Shown in pieces: positions 9,406-18,475 of a DNA stretch of 64,000 nt; the first letter of the stretch is position 1, and each line of letters opens with the position of its first letter. Made by a program: the position numbers and the translations under genes. Source of the stretch: Streptococcus varani (lineage in GTDB: Bacteria; Bacillota; Bacilli; Lactobacillales; Streptococcaceae); NCBI RefSeq assembly GCF_001375655.1, contig NZ_CTEN01000002.1, forward strand, positions 434,001 through 498,000, written 5' to 3'. The notes beneath the pieces were generated by a model that saw only the letters and a program-made list of their open reading frames with translations, was not told the origin of the DNA and did no database searches.

Positions 9406-9473
9406 AATAACCTCTTTTTCTGTAAAACGAGGTTTAGAAATACAAAAACCATGCCTCTAAAGTCTGAAAACAT
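9402..9473 (-). promoter_or_regulatory. Possible leader peptide and attenuator of the ABC-F gene
   Basis: A 23-codon ORF (MFSDFRG...KKRLL) ends in TGA that overlaps the ABC-F ATG as ATGA. A second overlapping short ORF (MLFYNLQP..., 20 codons) starts slightly upstream. Two inverted repeats lie within: AACCATG/CATGGTT followed by TTTTTG, and AACCTC/GAGGTT, the latter including the ABC-F Shine-Dalgarno sequence. This resembles leader regulation of ribosome-protection genes, but the short ORFs have weak ribosome binding sites. The same leader is repeated in the duplicated unit. Confidence 0.4.
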
Positions 9474-9525
9474 GGTTGGAGATTGTAAAAAAGCATTACC
9501 TGAAATCACATTTGCAAAAGAAAGT

Positions 9526-9691
9526 TATAGTCTTTTGAATTAACTTCAAAACGTTGTCACTATCAGCTTGCCGTACTCCAGTTGAGAGAAACTGAGTTCC
9601 TTCTATTTCCAACCTCCAACAGTCACTCCTCTGACTGTTGGAGCTGCCTGCACCTCAGTTCCCAATCCTAAAGCTAATTCATTCGACTATA
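9526..9691 (-). repeat. Family A MITE-like element, copy 1
   Basis: The ends are inverted repeats: TATAGTCTTTTGAATTAAC at the left, and on the other strand at the right TATAGTCGAATGAATTAGC. Inside are the family marks: the hairpin CTCCAACAGTC/GACTGTTGGAG, the block GAGTTTCTCTC/GAGAGAAACTC type stretch, and CTGGAGTACGGCAAGC on the minus strand. This is the shortest form (166 bp), with a single hairpin unit. It lies just upstream of the ABC-F leader. Confidence 0.75.
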
Positions 9692-9754
9692 TAAACAGCA
9701 ACTATCCGCATTGATTTTCAGGTAGCAAAAAAAGACAAGCTCCCCATGAACTCG

Positions 9755-11125
9755 GCTCTATAATTTCTGTAGTGGGTCAGACCACTATGGAGGTTATGGA
9801 GCCTTTTTGAGTGTATACAAAAAGTCCCATATGACCTATAATGAAAAGCGACAAAACCATCATTTTAGAAAGACTCATATGGAACAATTTGATTTTATCA
9901 CAAACTTACTTGGAATAAAAGACCCTAATATCACCATTTCAGATTATGTGGACGCTGGAACTCATAAAGAAGTCATCGCTAAACTTGACTATCCGGCTCC
10001 TAAATGCCACAACTGTCATGGTCAGATGGCTAAATATGACCTCCAAAAAGAATCTAAAATCCCCTATCTGGAATGTGCTGGATATAAGACCTTAATTCGT
10101 TTAAGGAAACGTCGTTTTCGTTGTCAGGATTGCGGAAAAATAGCTGTCGCAGAAACTTCTCTGGTCAAGAAGAATCATCAAATACCAGCTATTGTTAACC
10201 ATAAGATTGCTCAAAAGCTGATTGAGAAAGCTTCTATGACAGACATCGCTGAATGCTTGGCCGTATCCACTTCAACAGTCATTCGCAAACTCAAGGAGTT
10301 CCAATTCAAGACTGACCTAACTTGGCTCCCAGCTCACATGAGCTGGGATGAATATAGTTTCAAGAAGGGCAAAATGAGCTTCATCGCACAAGATTTTGAC
10401 TCGCTTACTATCTTAGCTATTCTAGATGGACGAACACAAACGACCATTCGCAATCACTTCCTCCGCTATTCCAGACAGGTGAGAAACCGAGTCAAAGTCA
10501 TCACTATGGACATGTTTAGTCCTTACTACGATATCGCTAAAAAATTATTTCCGAACGCTAAAATTGTCCTCGATCGCTTTCATATCGTCCAACATATGAG
10601 TCGGGCCATGAACCATCTGCGCATCCAAATCATGAAGCAGTTTGACAGAAAATCTCATGAATACAAGGCGCTAAAAAGCTACTGGAAACTCATTCAACAG
10701 GATAGCCGTAAACTCAGCGATAAACGCTTTTATCGCCCTACTTTTCGGATGCATTTAACCAACAAAGAGATTCTTAAAAAACTACTTTCTTACTCGCAGG
10801 AACTTCGAGAACACTATGAACTTTACCAACTATTGCTTTTTCATTTTCAAAAGAAGCAAGCTGAACATTTCTTTGACCTCATTGAGGAGCTGCTTCCCAG
10901 CGTAAATCCCATCTTTCAAACTATTTTTAAAACCTTTTTGAAGGATAAGGACAAGATCATTAACGCATTAGAACTCCCCTATTCAAACGCCAAACTAGAC
11001 GCTACTAACAACCTCATCAAAGTCATTAAGCGTAATGCCTTTGGTTTCCGGAACTTTGACAACTTTAAATTAAGAATTCTCATCGCTTTGAACATCAAAA
11101 AGAAGAGAACCAAGTTGGTCCTCTC
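9755..11125 (+). mobile_element. ISL3-family IS, copy A (right end missing)
   Basis: Left inverted repeat GGCTCTATAATTTCTGTAGT begins at 9755. The element is cut at the duplication junction near 11120-11125 and lacks its right inverted repeat, so it should not be mobile alone. Confidence 0.85.
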
Positions 11126-11213
11126 TAATTTTCGCACCTTTTCCTTATATTCTATGAACTCATGGAACTGTCCTTCTCGTTCTCTTTTTCTAATTTCTTC
11201 TACTTGGTCATAA
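9879..11213 (+). CDS. ISL3-family transposase, C-terminal tail replaced at duplication junction
   Basis: DDE-type transposase for the ISL3 family. Near the N-terminus is a CxxC zinc-binding region (CHNC and CQDC), followed by an HTH (TDIAECLAVSTSTVIRKL). The catalytic core includes MSWDEYSF, VITMDMFSPY, VLDRFH and the family signature DATNNLIKVIKRNAFGFRNF. The start is taken at ATG 9879, giving MEQFDFIT as in related ISL3 transposases; the open frame runs back to a TTG at 9807. All but the last two native residues (Arg-Leu) are kept. After LVLS it reads 28 foreign residues from antisense ABC-F sequence. The protein might still work, but this IS copy has lost its right end. Confidence 0.85.
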   Translation: MEQFDFITNLLGIKDPNITISDYVDAGTHKEVIAKLDYPAPKCHNCHGQMAKYDLQKESKIPYLECAGYKTLIRLRKRRFRCQDCGKIAVAETSLVKKNHQIPAIVNHKIAQKLIEKASMTDIAECLAVSTSTVIRKLKEFQFKTDLTWLPAHMSWDEYSFKKGKMSFIAQDFDSLTILAILDGRTQTTIRNHFLRYSRQVRNRVKVITMDMFSPYYDIAKKLFPNAKIVLDRFHIVQHMSRAMNHLRIQIMKQFDRKSHEYKALKSYWKLIQQDSRKLSDKRFYRPTFRMHLTNKEILKKLLSYSQELREHYELYQLLLFHFQKKQAEHFFDLIEELLPSVNPIFQTIFKTFLKDKDKIINALELPYSNAKLDATNNLIKVIKRNAFGFRNFDNFKLRILIALNIKKKRTKLVLSNFRTFSLYSMNSWNCPSRSLFLISSTWS

Positions 11214-11686
11214 TTTCCCTTGTAAGTGAGCAAAGATTGGTTTTCCAATACCCATATTTCATCTACCAGCCGGTTGAGAAAGGCCCTATCATGACTGACT
11301 ACCAATAAACAGCCCCGATACCCTTTCAATTGATGCAACAGCCACTCCTGATTTCCCCTATCTAAATTTGCCGTAGGTTCATCCAAAAGCAAGAAAGCTG
11401 GACCTTGTGATAAGGCCACTTTTAGAGCCTGCAAGACCTGCTCACCTCCTGACAAAGCCTCCTGCTCCTTCACTTGCGCAAGATAGGCAATATCAGCCAA
11501 CAAACGGATATTCCCTAAATATTCGTTATCTTCTCCAATGATCATCTTTAAGAGTGTCGTCTTCCCCACACCATTATTTCCAATCAAACCTATTTTTTGT
11601 CCTGTATGTAATTGAAGTTGTGGAATGCTAAAGAGTTTGGTACCCACCACTTCTTTTTCAATTTGATGCCCTTCTAAGACCTTCAT
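11120..11686 (-). pseudogene. Truncated duplicate of the ABC-F gene (first ABC domain only)
   Basis: Identical in translation to residues 1-189 of the intact ABC-F protein, including Walker A, LSGGEQ and Walker B of domain 1. It then runs into antisense IS sequence for 46 foreign codons and stops at 10979. The linker and second ATPase domain are missing, so it cannot make a working ABC-F protein. It keeps the full leader and any promoter in the duplicated unit, so it may be transcribed. It is a by-product of the tandem duplication. Confidence 0.88.
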
Positions 11687-11806
11687 AATAACCTCTTTTT
11701 CTGTAAAACGAGGTTTAGAAATACAAAAACCATGCCTCTAAAGTCTGAAAACATGGTTGGAGATTGTAAAAAAGCATTACCTGAAATCACATTTGCAAAA
11801 GAAAGT

Positions 11807-11972
11807 TATAGTCTTTTGAATTAACTTCAAAACGTTGTCACTATCAGCTTGCCGTACTCCAGTTGAGAGAAACTGAGTTCCTTCTATTTCCAACCTCCAA
11901 CAGTCACTCCTCTGACTGTTGGAGCTGCCTGCACCTCAGTTCCCAATCCTAAAGCTAATTCATTCGACTATA
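11807..11972 (-). repeat. Family A MITE-like element, copy 2 (duplicate of copy 1)
   Basis: Same sequence as copy 1, offset by 2,281 bp; it arose through the tandem duplication and not through separate insertion. Confidence 0.75.
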
Positions 11973-12035
11973 TAAACAGCAACTATCCGCATTGATTTTC
12001 AGGTAGCAAAAAAAGACAAGCTCCCCATGAACTCG

Positions 12036-13450
12036 GCTCTATAATTTCTGTAGTGGGTCAGACCACTATGGAGGTTATGGAGCCTTTTTGAGTGTATACA
12101 AAAAGTCCCATATGACCTATAATGAAAAGCGACAAAACCATCATTTTAGAAAGACTCATATGGAACAATTTGATTTTATCACAAACTTACTTGGAATAAA
12201 AGACCCTAATATCACCATTTCAGATTATGTGGACGCTGGAACTCATAAAGAAGTCATCGCTAAACTTGACTATCCGGCTCCTAAATGCCACAACTGTCAT
12301 GGTCAGATGGCTAAATATGACCTCCAAAAAGAATCTAAAATCCCCTATCTGGAATGTGCTGGATATAAGACCTTAATTCGTTTAAGGAAACGTCGTTTTC
12401 GTTGTCAGGATTGCGGAAAAATAGCTGTCGCAGAAACTTCTCTGGTCAAGAAGAATCATCAAATACCAGCTATTGTTAACCATAAGATTGCTCAAAAGCT
12501 GATTGAGAAAGGTTCTATGACAGACATCGCTGAATGCTTGGCCGTATCCACTTCAACAGTCATTCGCAAACTCAAGGAGTTCCAATTCAAGACTGACCTA
12601 ACTTGGCTCCCAGCTCACATGAGCTGGGATGAATATAGTTTCAAGAAGGGCAAAATGAGCTTCATCGCACAAGATTTTGACTCGCTTACTATCTTAGCTA
12701 TTCTAGATGGACGAACACAAACGACCATTCGCAATCACTTCCTCCGCTATTCCAGACAGGTGAGAAACCGAGTCAAAGTCATCACTATGGACATGTTTAG
12801 TCCTTACTACGATATCGCTAAAAAATTATTTCCAAACGCTAAAATTGTCCTCGATCGCTTTCATATCGTCCAACATATGAGTCGGGCCATGAACCATCTG
12901 CGCATCCAAATCATGAAGCAGTTTGACAGAAAATCTCATGAATACAAGGCGCTAAAAAGCTACTGGAAACTCATTCAACAGGATAGCCGTAAACTCAGCG
13001 ATAAACGCTTTTATCGCCCTACTTTTCGGATGCATTTAACCAACAAAGAGATTCTTAAAAAACTACTTTCTTACTCGCAGGAACTTCGAGAACACTATGA
13101 ACTTTACCAACTATTGCTTTTTCATTTTCAAAAGAAGCAAGCTGAACATTTCTTTGACCTCATTGAGGAGCTGCTTCCCAGCGTAAATCCCATCTTTCAA
13201 ACTATTTTTAAAACCTTTTTGAAGGATAAGGACAAGATCATTAACGCATTAGAACTCCCCTATTCAAACGCCAAACTAGACGCTACTAACAACCTCATCA
13301 AAGTCATTAAGCGTAATGCCTTTGGTTTCCGGAACTTTGACAACTTTAAATTAAGAATTCTCATCGCTTTGAACATCAAAAAGAAGAGAACCAAGTTGGT
13401 CCTCTCCAGGTTATGACTTTTCAGCAACCCACTACAGTTGACAAAGAGCC
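12036..13450 (+). mobile_element. ISL3-family IS, copy B (complete, 1,415 bp)
   Basis: Inverted repeats of 24 bp: the left begins GGCTCTATAATTTCTGTAGT, and the right, read on the other strand, begins GGCTCTTTGTCAACTGTAGT. They differ mainly in the middle. The flanks (ATGAACTC at left, TCTAAACC at right) do not form the 8-bp target duplication usual for the family, so the left and right junctions may not come from one simple insertion. Confidence 0.88.
12160..13416 (+). CDS. ISL3-family transposase (complete)
   Basis: Full-length 418-residue version of the transposase in the neighbouring copy, from the ATG giving MEQFDFIT to the native end LVLSRL. It has the zinc-binding cysteines, the HTH, the DDE-type core and the DATNNLIK signature. 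One residue differs from the other copy (Gly instead of Ala before SMTDIAE). Both IS ends are present, so this copy may be active. Confidence 0.9.
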   Translation: MEQFDFITNLLGIKDPNITISDYVDAGTHKEVIAKLDYPAPKCHNCHGQMAKYDLQKESKIPYLECAGYKTLIRLRKRRFRCQDCGKIAVAETSLVKKNHQIPAIVNHKIAQKLIEKGSMTDIAECLAVSTSTVIRKLKEFQFKTDLTWLPAHMSWDEYSFKKGKMSFIAQDFDSLTILAILDGRTQTTIRNHFLRYSRQVRNRVKVITMDMFSPYYDIAKKLFPNAKIVLDRFHIVQHMSRAMNHLRIQIMKQFDRKSHEYKALKSYWKLIQQDSRKLSDKRFYRPTFRMHLTNKEILKKLLSYSQELREHYELYQLLLFHFQKKQAEHFFDLIEELLPSVNPIFQTIFKTFLKDKDKIINALELPYSNAKLDATNNLIKVIKRNAFGFRNFDNFKLRILIALNIKKKRTKLVLSRL

Positions 13451-13594
13451 TCTAAACCAATCAGTGCAGTCTTCCCCCTTCTTTTTTTGAAAGGTTCCGA
13501 TAACAACTCGGTTTAGTTATTGTTCATGATGACGACTTGCCTCCATATCTTATGTATTTATCCTTATTTTAGCAAATTTGACGCCAAATTTCAA

Positions 13595-14395
13595 CTAAAT
13601 CCTGGTCAGCTTAGTCGCTGAATCTGGCGAGGTATCATAAATCTTAAAATCTATGCCAACTCCCAAATCAGCCTGAGCCAATTCATTAGTCATGGTCATA
13701 TGGGCCAGCTCTCTAATGTTGTTCTCTTTAGAGAGATGACCAAGATAGATTTTCTTGGTCCGATTTCCCATGCTACGAATCATGGCTTCTGCTCCGTCTT
13801 CATTGCACAGGTGTCCTTTATCAGATAGAATCCGTTGCTTCAAATTCCAAGAATAGGAACCAGCTCGTAAAATCTCTATATCATGATTGGACTCAATCAG
13901 ATAAGCATCCGCATTTTCCACAATAGCTGCCAAACGATCACTGACATAGCCTGTATCTGTCAGCATGACAAAACTCTTATCATCCTTCATAAAGCGATAA
14001 AATTGAGGGTCAGCTGCATCGTGGCTCACACCAAAAGACTCAATATCTAAATCACCAAAGGTCATCACTTTCTCGCGTTCAAAAATATGTTTTTGAGCCA
14101 CATCTATCTTACCTAATTTGGCATCCATAGCCTGCCAGGTAGCCTCATTGGCATAGACATCCAAGTGATACTTTCGGGCTAAGACTCCGATACCGTGAAT
14201 ATGGTCGCTATGCTCATGCGTCACCAAGATAGCATCTAAGTCTTCTGGTTTTCGATCGATTTCTGCTAAGAGACTGGTAATTTTTTTCCCAGAAAGTCCA
14301 GCATCCACTAAAATTTTTTTCTGATCTGTTTCCAAGTAGAAGGAATTCCCACTGGATCCAGATGCTAATATACTATATTGAAATCCTTTTCTCAT
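13595..14395 (-). CDS. vicX: VicX / WalJ metallo-beta-lactamase-fold protein
   Basis: Third gene of the vicRKX operon. The 266-residue protein has the metallo-beta-lactamase signature HEHSDH (H60, H62, D64, H65) and later metal-ligand motifs around LTDTGYVSD and ESNHD. It is predicted to be a metal-dependent hydrolase with nuclease-like relatives; its precise substrate is not settled. It starts 6 bp after vicK ends, so the genes are co-transcribed. The protein is full length. A 144-bp stretch with no visible gene separates its 3' end from the IS right end. Confidence 0.93.
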   Translation of the reverse strand: MRKGFQYSILASGSSGNSFYLETDQKKILVDAGLSGKKITSLLAEIDRKPEDLDAILVTHEHSDHIHGIGVLARKYHLDVYANEATWQAMDAKLGKIDVAQKHIFEREKVMTFGDLDIESFGVSHDAADPQFYRFMKDDKSFVMLTDTGYVSDRLAAIVENADAYLIESNHDIEILRAGSYSWNLKQRILSDKGHLCNEDGAEAMIRSMGNRTKKIYLGHLSKENNIRELAHMTMTNELAQADLGVGIDFKIYDTSPDSATKLTRI

Positions 14396-14401
14396 CTGCT
14401 C

Positions 14402-15751
14402 CTATTCTTCCTCTGCTACTTCTTCCCAATCTTCTACTGTCACATCCTTGGCATATGGTAGGACAATGGTAAAAGTTGAACCATGCCCATATTCACTCTT
14501 AGCCCAGATAAAGCCTTTGTGCTGTTTGACAATTTCCTTGGCGATGGCTAAACCTAATCCGGTGCCACCTTGAGCACGGGACCGTGCCTTATCTACTCGA
14601 TAAAAACGGTCAAAAATCTTTGGTAAATCTTCTTTAGGAATTCCCAGACCCTCATCTGAAATAGAAATGATAAGCTGTGTTTCCGTTGTTTTCATACTAA
14701 AAGTAATCTTGCCACCATCTGGTGAATACTTAATGGCATTATTTAAAATGTTATCAAAGACCTGCGTCATATTATCCGTATCAATTTCTACCCAGACAGG
14801 CGCAATTTTATAATCGCGGATAATGTTGTATTTCTTGTCCATATTTTGACTTTTCATCTGGTCAAAGCGGTTAAGAATAAAGGTGACAAAAGCTGTAAAG
14901 TTAATCAGTTCAAACTCCATGGTCTTAACTTGATTATCAAAACGCGTGAGACTGAGCAAGTCTGAAATCATGCGCATCATACGGTTGGTTTCATCCAGGG
15001 AAACCTTAACAAAACTTGGGGCAACCGGCTCTGTCAAAGCGCCCTCGTCCAGGGCCTCTAGATAGGATTTAACAGAGGTTAAGGGAGTGCGAAGTTCGTG
15101 ACTGACATTGGAGACAAAAAGACGACGCTCCCGCTCTTCCTTTGCCTGCTCTGTCATGTCATGCAAGACCATAACCAAACCAGAAATAAGACCACTCTCA
15201 CTCCGAATGGTCGCAAAATTGGCCCGTAGATGCGTGTACTCTCCATGATCGTCGGCATGATCAATGACCACCTCAGGCGTCTGAGCCAAGAGATCACGGA
15301 AACTATAGTCTTCCTCTATATCCAATAAATCAAGCAATTTGATCTGTTCAGCTGATTTTGCCGTAATACTTAGTTGCTTCTGAGCCATATCATTGATCAT
15401 GATAATCCGACCCATACGGTCTGTGGCAATCACTCCATCGCTCATATAGGATAGAATGGAACTTAACCTCGTCTTCTCTTGCTCCAAATTATCATGAGTC
15501 AAGCGAATCACTTCAGACAAATCATTGAGAGAGTTGGTCATATCTGTGATTTCTGGACTACCACGCATATCCAAGATATCCGAATAATCACCAGCTATCA
15601 ATTCCTTGACCTTTTGATTGAGGACCTTAATCTGCTTATTATCCCGATGGTTTTCAAGAACCATAAAGGCTAGGGCTATCACAAAGCCAATAATGATGAC
15701 GATAAACCAAAATTCAGCGGTCGTCAATAAATAACGTAATTGATTAATCAT
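14402..15751 (-). CDS. vicK: Sensor histidine kinase VicK (WalK)
   Basis: Membrane sensor kinase of the VicRK (WalRK) system, which controls wall-hydrolase genes and cell-wall homeostasis. The 449-residue protein has a single membrane segment near 12-32 (the streptococcal form, without a large extracellular loop), then HAMP, a PAS domain (about 95-200), a HisKA box with H218 in SHELRTPL, and an ATPase domain with [13 protein letters not shown] and GTGLGLAI. It overlaps vicR by 8 bp (translational coupling) and precedes vicX. Confidence 0.97.
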   Translation of the reverse strand: MINQLRYLLTTAEFWFIVIIIGFVIALAFMVLENHRDNKQIKVLNQKVKELIAGDYSDILDMRGSPEITDMTNSLNDLSEVIRLTHDNLEQEKTRLSSILSYMSDGVIATDRMGRIIMINDMAQKQLSITAKSAEQIKLLDLLDIEEDYSFRDLLAQTPEVVIDHADDHGEYTHLRANFATIRSESGLISGLVMVLHDMTEQAKEERERRLFVSNVSHELRTPLTSVKSYLEALDEGALTEPVAPSFVKVSLDETNRMMRMISDLLSLTRFDNQVKTMEFELINFTAFVTFILNRFDQMKSQNMDKKYNIIRDYKIAPVWVEIDTDNMTQVFDNILNNAIKYSPDGGKITFSMKTTETQLIISISDEGLGIPKEDLPKIFDRFYRVDKARSRAQGGTGLGLAIAKEIVKQHKGFIWAKSEYGHGSTFTIVLPYAKDVTVEDWEEVAEEE

Positions 15752-16448
15752 TTGCCTTTATATAATACCCGACACCCCGTCTAGTCAGAATATATTCTGG
15801 CCGGCTTGGAATGTCCTCAATTTTCTCACGCAGTCGACGAATCGTCACATCAACTGTCCGAACATCTCCAAAATAATCGTAACCCCAGACTGTTTCCAAA
15901 AGATGGTCACGGGTCATGACTTGGCCCAAATGATTGGCCAAATGGTGGAGCAATTCAAATTCACGGTGGGTCAAATCCAATTCCTTCCCATGTTTTTTAG
16001 CAACAAAGGCATCCGGTAAGATGACTAAATCACCAATAACCAGCTCTGCACCACCAGGAACTTCTAAATCTACTTGTGTCTCAGACAACTCACTGCGGCG
16101 CAAGAGTGCCTTAACCCGAGCCTGTAGTTCGCGATTTGAAAATGGCTTGGTGACATAATCATCTGCACCGATTTCCAATCCAATAACCTTATCAAATTCA
16201 CTATCCTTTGCTGAAAGCATAAGAATAGGAACATTACTTGTTTTGCGGATATTGCGAGCCACTTCTAGTCCATCAATCTCCGGCAACATCCAGTCTAAGA
16301 TGACAATATCTGGTATTTCTGCTTCAAAAATTTCCAAGGCCTGACGACCATCAAAAGCGGTCACAACCTCATAGCCTTCTCGGGTCATATTAAACTTGAT
16401 AATGTCCGAGATTGGTTTTTCATCATCAACGATAAGAATTTTCTTCAT
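15744..16448 (-). CDS. vicR: Response regulator VicR (WalR)
   Basis: OmpR-family response regulator, usually the only essential one in streptococci. The 234-residue protein has a receiver domain (1-120) with D52 as phosphoacceptor and the conserved acidic pair at D8-D9, then a winged-helix DNA-binding domain (about 130-232, ending [13 protein letters not shown]...). It is the first gene of vicRKX, with AAAGGAACAG ahead of the ATG and an extended -10 box about 30 nt further upstream. Confidence 0.98.
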   Translation of the reverse strand: MKKILIVDDEKPISDIIKFNMTREGYEVVTAFDGRQALEIFEAEIPDIVILDWMLPEIDGLEVARNIRKTSNVPILMLSAKDSEFDKVIGLEIGADDYVTKPFSNRELQARVKALLRRSELSETQVDLEVPGGAELVIGDLVILPDAFVAKKHGKELDLTHREFELLHHLANHLGQVMTRDHLLETVWGYDYFGDVRTVDVTIRRLREKIEDIPSRPEYILTRRGVGYYIKAND

Positions 16449-16478
16449 GAGTCTCTGTTCCTTTGGTTTTCTTAAGCT

Positions 16479-16484
16479 ATTATA
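16479..16484 (-). promoter_or_regulatory. Extended -10 box of the vicRKX operon
   Basis: TGCTATAAT on the minus strand, 31 nt ahead of the vicR ATG. The -35 region is A-rich without a clear hexamer. Confidence 0.6.
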
Positions 16485-16627
16485 GCAAATCTTTGCGTTT
16501 TTTTCATTTTTTAGATATGCTTCTTCCAGATGTCACACTTATTTCTTCAAAAATACAAGATTTTTCTTTTTATTTTGTGATTTTTTTCATATACTAGTAA
16601 AAAAGCTTTCTTTTTTAAGGAGTAAGT

Positions 16628-17302
16628 ATGAAAACTAGCAGACATTGGAAGTTAGAAACCTTTATCGTCGCAGTCTCTTTTCTAGTCATCCCTCTCATTT
16701 ACCTTTTATTTTCACCTTTTTTTGGTCAAATTCTCTTTGTGCCTCTAGTTTATACTATCCTTCCCATCTTGGTAATTAAACGTTACGGCTATCTCTTCTA
16801 TTATCCCTTAGGTGTCAGCTTAGTTTATAGCCTCTTTTTGTTGATTCTTTCTTGGACATGGCCGCTCGATTTCAGTCTAATTCCCTTAGCTTTTGGAACC
16901 ATACTGATACCGACTGTGATTGGCTATCTAATAGGTTTTTTTCATCTTAAATTTGCTGACCCCAAGCAAAGGTGGTTACTTCCGATTCATTGTATTTCTA
17001 GTACTGTCCTTGTTTACGTAGTAACTATTCAGTATATGTCACAGAATGCCAATAGTCTCTTGGCCCATCTCTGCACTTATATCTTCTTACCTTTCATCTT
17101 TATCGGCTGTCAGGGCCTCATCACTTACCTCTATCCTAGTAATCGTTACAGCCCCTTAGTAACTGCCCTTGTTTTTCAACTAATTTATGCTTTTACTGGA
17201 CATGGTTATCTCAGCTGGCTCACATTCCTTTATATTGGTTTAGCTTACGGAATCATGTACTTAGTGATTGTTTATATTAAAAAAGAGAAGTTCGTCTGGT
17301 GA
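16628..17302 (+). CDS. Polytopic membrane protein of unknown function
   Basis: 224 residues, almost all hydrophobic, with about seven predicted membrane segments and short loops; the last residues (KKEKFVW) are a cytoplasmic tail. AAGGAG stands seven bases before the ATG. I do not recognise a family with confidence. It is divergent from vicRKX and convergent with the next gene, and a terminator hairpin overlaps its stop codon. No catalytic motif is visible. Confidence 0.75.
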   Translation: MKTSRHWKLETFIVAVSFLVIPLIYLLFSPFFGQILFVPLVYTILPILVIKRYGYLFYYPLGVSLVYSLFLLILSWTWPLDFSLIPLAFGTILIPTVIGYLIGFFHLKFADPKQRWLLPIHCISSTVLVYVVTIQYMSQNANSLLAHLCTYIFLPFIFIGCQGLITYLYPSNRYSPLVTALVFQLIYAFTGHGYLSWLTFLYIGLAYGIMYLVIVYIKKEKFVW

Positions 17303-17311
17303 ACTTCCTTT
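17287..17311 (+). terminator. Terminator overlapping the stop codon of the membrane protein gene
   Basis: GAAGTTC (17287-17293) and GAACTTC (17301-17307) form a 7-bp stem followed by CTTTTCT. It may also serve the convergent gene. Confidence 0.6.
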
Positions 17312-17312
17312 T

Positions 17313-18275
17313 CTATTTCTTTGGAAAAATTCGCTGGCTGATGCGGAAAATAGGAGCCATTATTTTGCGAAAAATAGATAAAACACTTCTTTGTTGATTT
17401 CCGTCTCTGCCCAGAGATTTGATTTGGCCTTTGAAGCTCTTACTTTCTTTCCGAACCCACTTAAAATGGCTAGCTCCATCCTTTGCATAAAGGCCCGTTG
17501 GATTAAAATAACTTCGTTCATAATCATCAGCCAATTTGCATCCAAATCTCTTTTTTGAATTTTTGGGACTTTGAAAACCTTTGCTCATTTTCTTTCGAAA
17601 AATAGGATCATGTGGGCCAACCGGATCAACATCTAACTGCCAGTGGCGACTGAAACGACCATAATTAAAGCTAGCCCCATTGACAATACCTTCCTCTGTT
17701 ACTACTTCTGCATCCACCTCGTTGAGAAAACTCCCATGACTAGATAGGATAAATTCGCTATGAAATTGATTGGATAAAACTTTGATATTATAAGATTCTT
17801 TGCCTCCAGGATAATGGAGACTTCCATCTGAAATCGCTACTTTATTATGGAAACGAGAGGGTTCATTGAGATAGTAAGAAAAAATCCTTCTTTCCTTAAG
17901 ATAGGAGGCCAGAGCCTGACCATCTGTCATATGACTTTTCTTATAATAACGGCGAATATACTGGGCCTGTTGGCTAGAGATGACATAACGAAATTGGTGT
18001 ACCTGCCTTTGCAGTGTCCCTGGCTGGCTCAAACTATTCTGTGGAAAAGCTAGATTGACAAGTTTGGATAAGTCCCGCCAAAAGACATGATGAGGCGGTA
18101 AATCGGGAGCAATCCTTTTGACTAAGTACTGATTTTCGCTCAAATCTCCAGATAAATCATCTGGCATCTGAGCAATCTCCATCAATTCCTCTAAGACTTG
18201 TCTAGCCTTGTCCTTCTTTAATTTTTTCCTGGATTCTTCCCAAAAAATCCAAAAATCTTTATCAGCAATTATCAT
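17313..18275 (-). CDS. Conserved hypothetical protein, possibly DUF3114
   Basis: A soluble, basic 320-residue protein with no signal peptide or membrane segment. From recall it resembles streptococcal DUF3114 proteins, but this was not checked. Visible features are a charged N-terminal helix (KKLKKDKARQVLEELMEI), a central SDGSLHYPGGKESYNIKVL stretch, the conserved-looking DVDPVGPHDPIFR, and a Lys/Arg-rich C-terminus. The YPGGKESYN and DPVGPHDP motifs may belong to an active or binding site. It stands alone between a convergent membrane-protein gene and the divergent amino-acid ABC operon. Confidence 0.7.
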   Translation of the reverse strand: MIIADKDFWIFWEESRKKLKKDKARQVLEELMEIAQMPDDLSGDLSENQYLVKRIAPDLPPHHVFWRDLSKLVNLAFPQNSLSQPGTLQRQVHQFRYVISSQQAQYIRRYYKKSHMTDGQALASYLKERRIFSYYLNEPSRFHNKVAISDGSLHYPGGKESYNIKVLSNQFHSEFILSSHGSFLNEVDAEVVTEEGIVNGASFNYGRFSRHWQLDVDPVGPHDPIFRKKMSKGFQSPKNSKKRFGCKLADDYERSYFNPTGLYAKDGASHFKWVRKESKSFKGQIKSLGRDGNQQRSVLSIFRKIMAPIFRISQRIFPKK

Positions 18276-18436
18276 AAGGAGATTATAGCAAAAAAGATCT
18301 CAGAAAGGTAGTATTTCTAGCTCTTCATAGCATTGGAAAGGTCTTTTTCTTGTAAAAACGGGGAATACAGTTGTAAAAAGATCTGTCCAACAGAAATGAT
18401 TTGTCATAATTGACCAGTGCTAAATATTCAGAAAAT

Positions 18437-18465
18437 TTGACATTTTTTAATTTTTCTTGTATACT
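18437..18465 (+). promoter_or_regulatory. Promoter of the glutamine/glutamate ABC operon
   Basis: Consensus -35 TTGACA (18437-18442), 17-bp spacer and -10 TATACT (18460-18465), about 50 nt ahead of the ATPase gene's start. Confidence 0.85.
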
Positions 18466-18475
18466 ATTTACTGCG

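Larger units (their letters stand above)
8839..11119. repeat. Tandem duplication, copy A (2,281 bp)
   Basis: Contains the first 189 codons of the ABC-F gene, its leader, family A copy 1 and most of an ISL3-type IS. The following 2,281 bp repeat it almost base for base. I noticed only two differences, both in the transposase (Ala to Gly at GAGAAAGCTTCT versus GAGAAAGGTTCT, and a silent G/A near 10,549/12,830). CCTCTC occurs at 8839, 11120 and 13401 and marks the join. The rest of the interval has not been compared base by base. Confidence 0.92.
11120..13400. repeat. Tandem duplication, copy B (2,281 bp)
   Basis: Second copy of the unit at 8839-11119. Corresponding features are offset by exactly 2,281 bp (for example ABC-F start 9405 and 11686; IS left end 9755 and 12036). 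The IS in this copy continues past the unit to a true right end at 13450. Confidence 0.92.

Noticed and set aside
9755-13450. Composite transposon flanked by two ISL3 copies
   Set aside because: Only one right end exists, and the two IS copies are part of a tandem duplication whose joint is a microhomology inside coding sequence.
13451-13594. A gene or strong terminator between the IS and vicX
   Set aside because: Only weak inverted repeats (CCGA/TCGG) are present and no open frame has a ribosome site.
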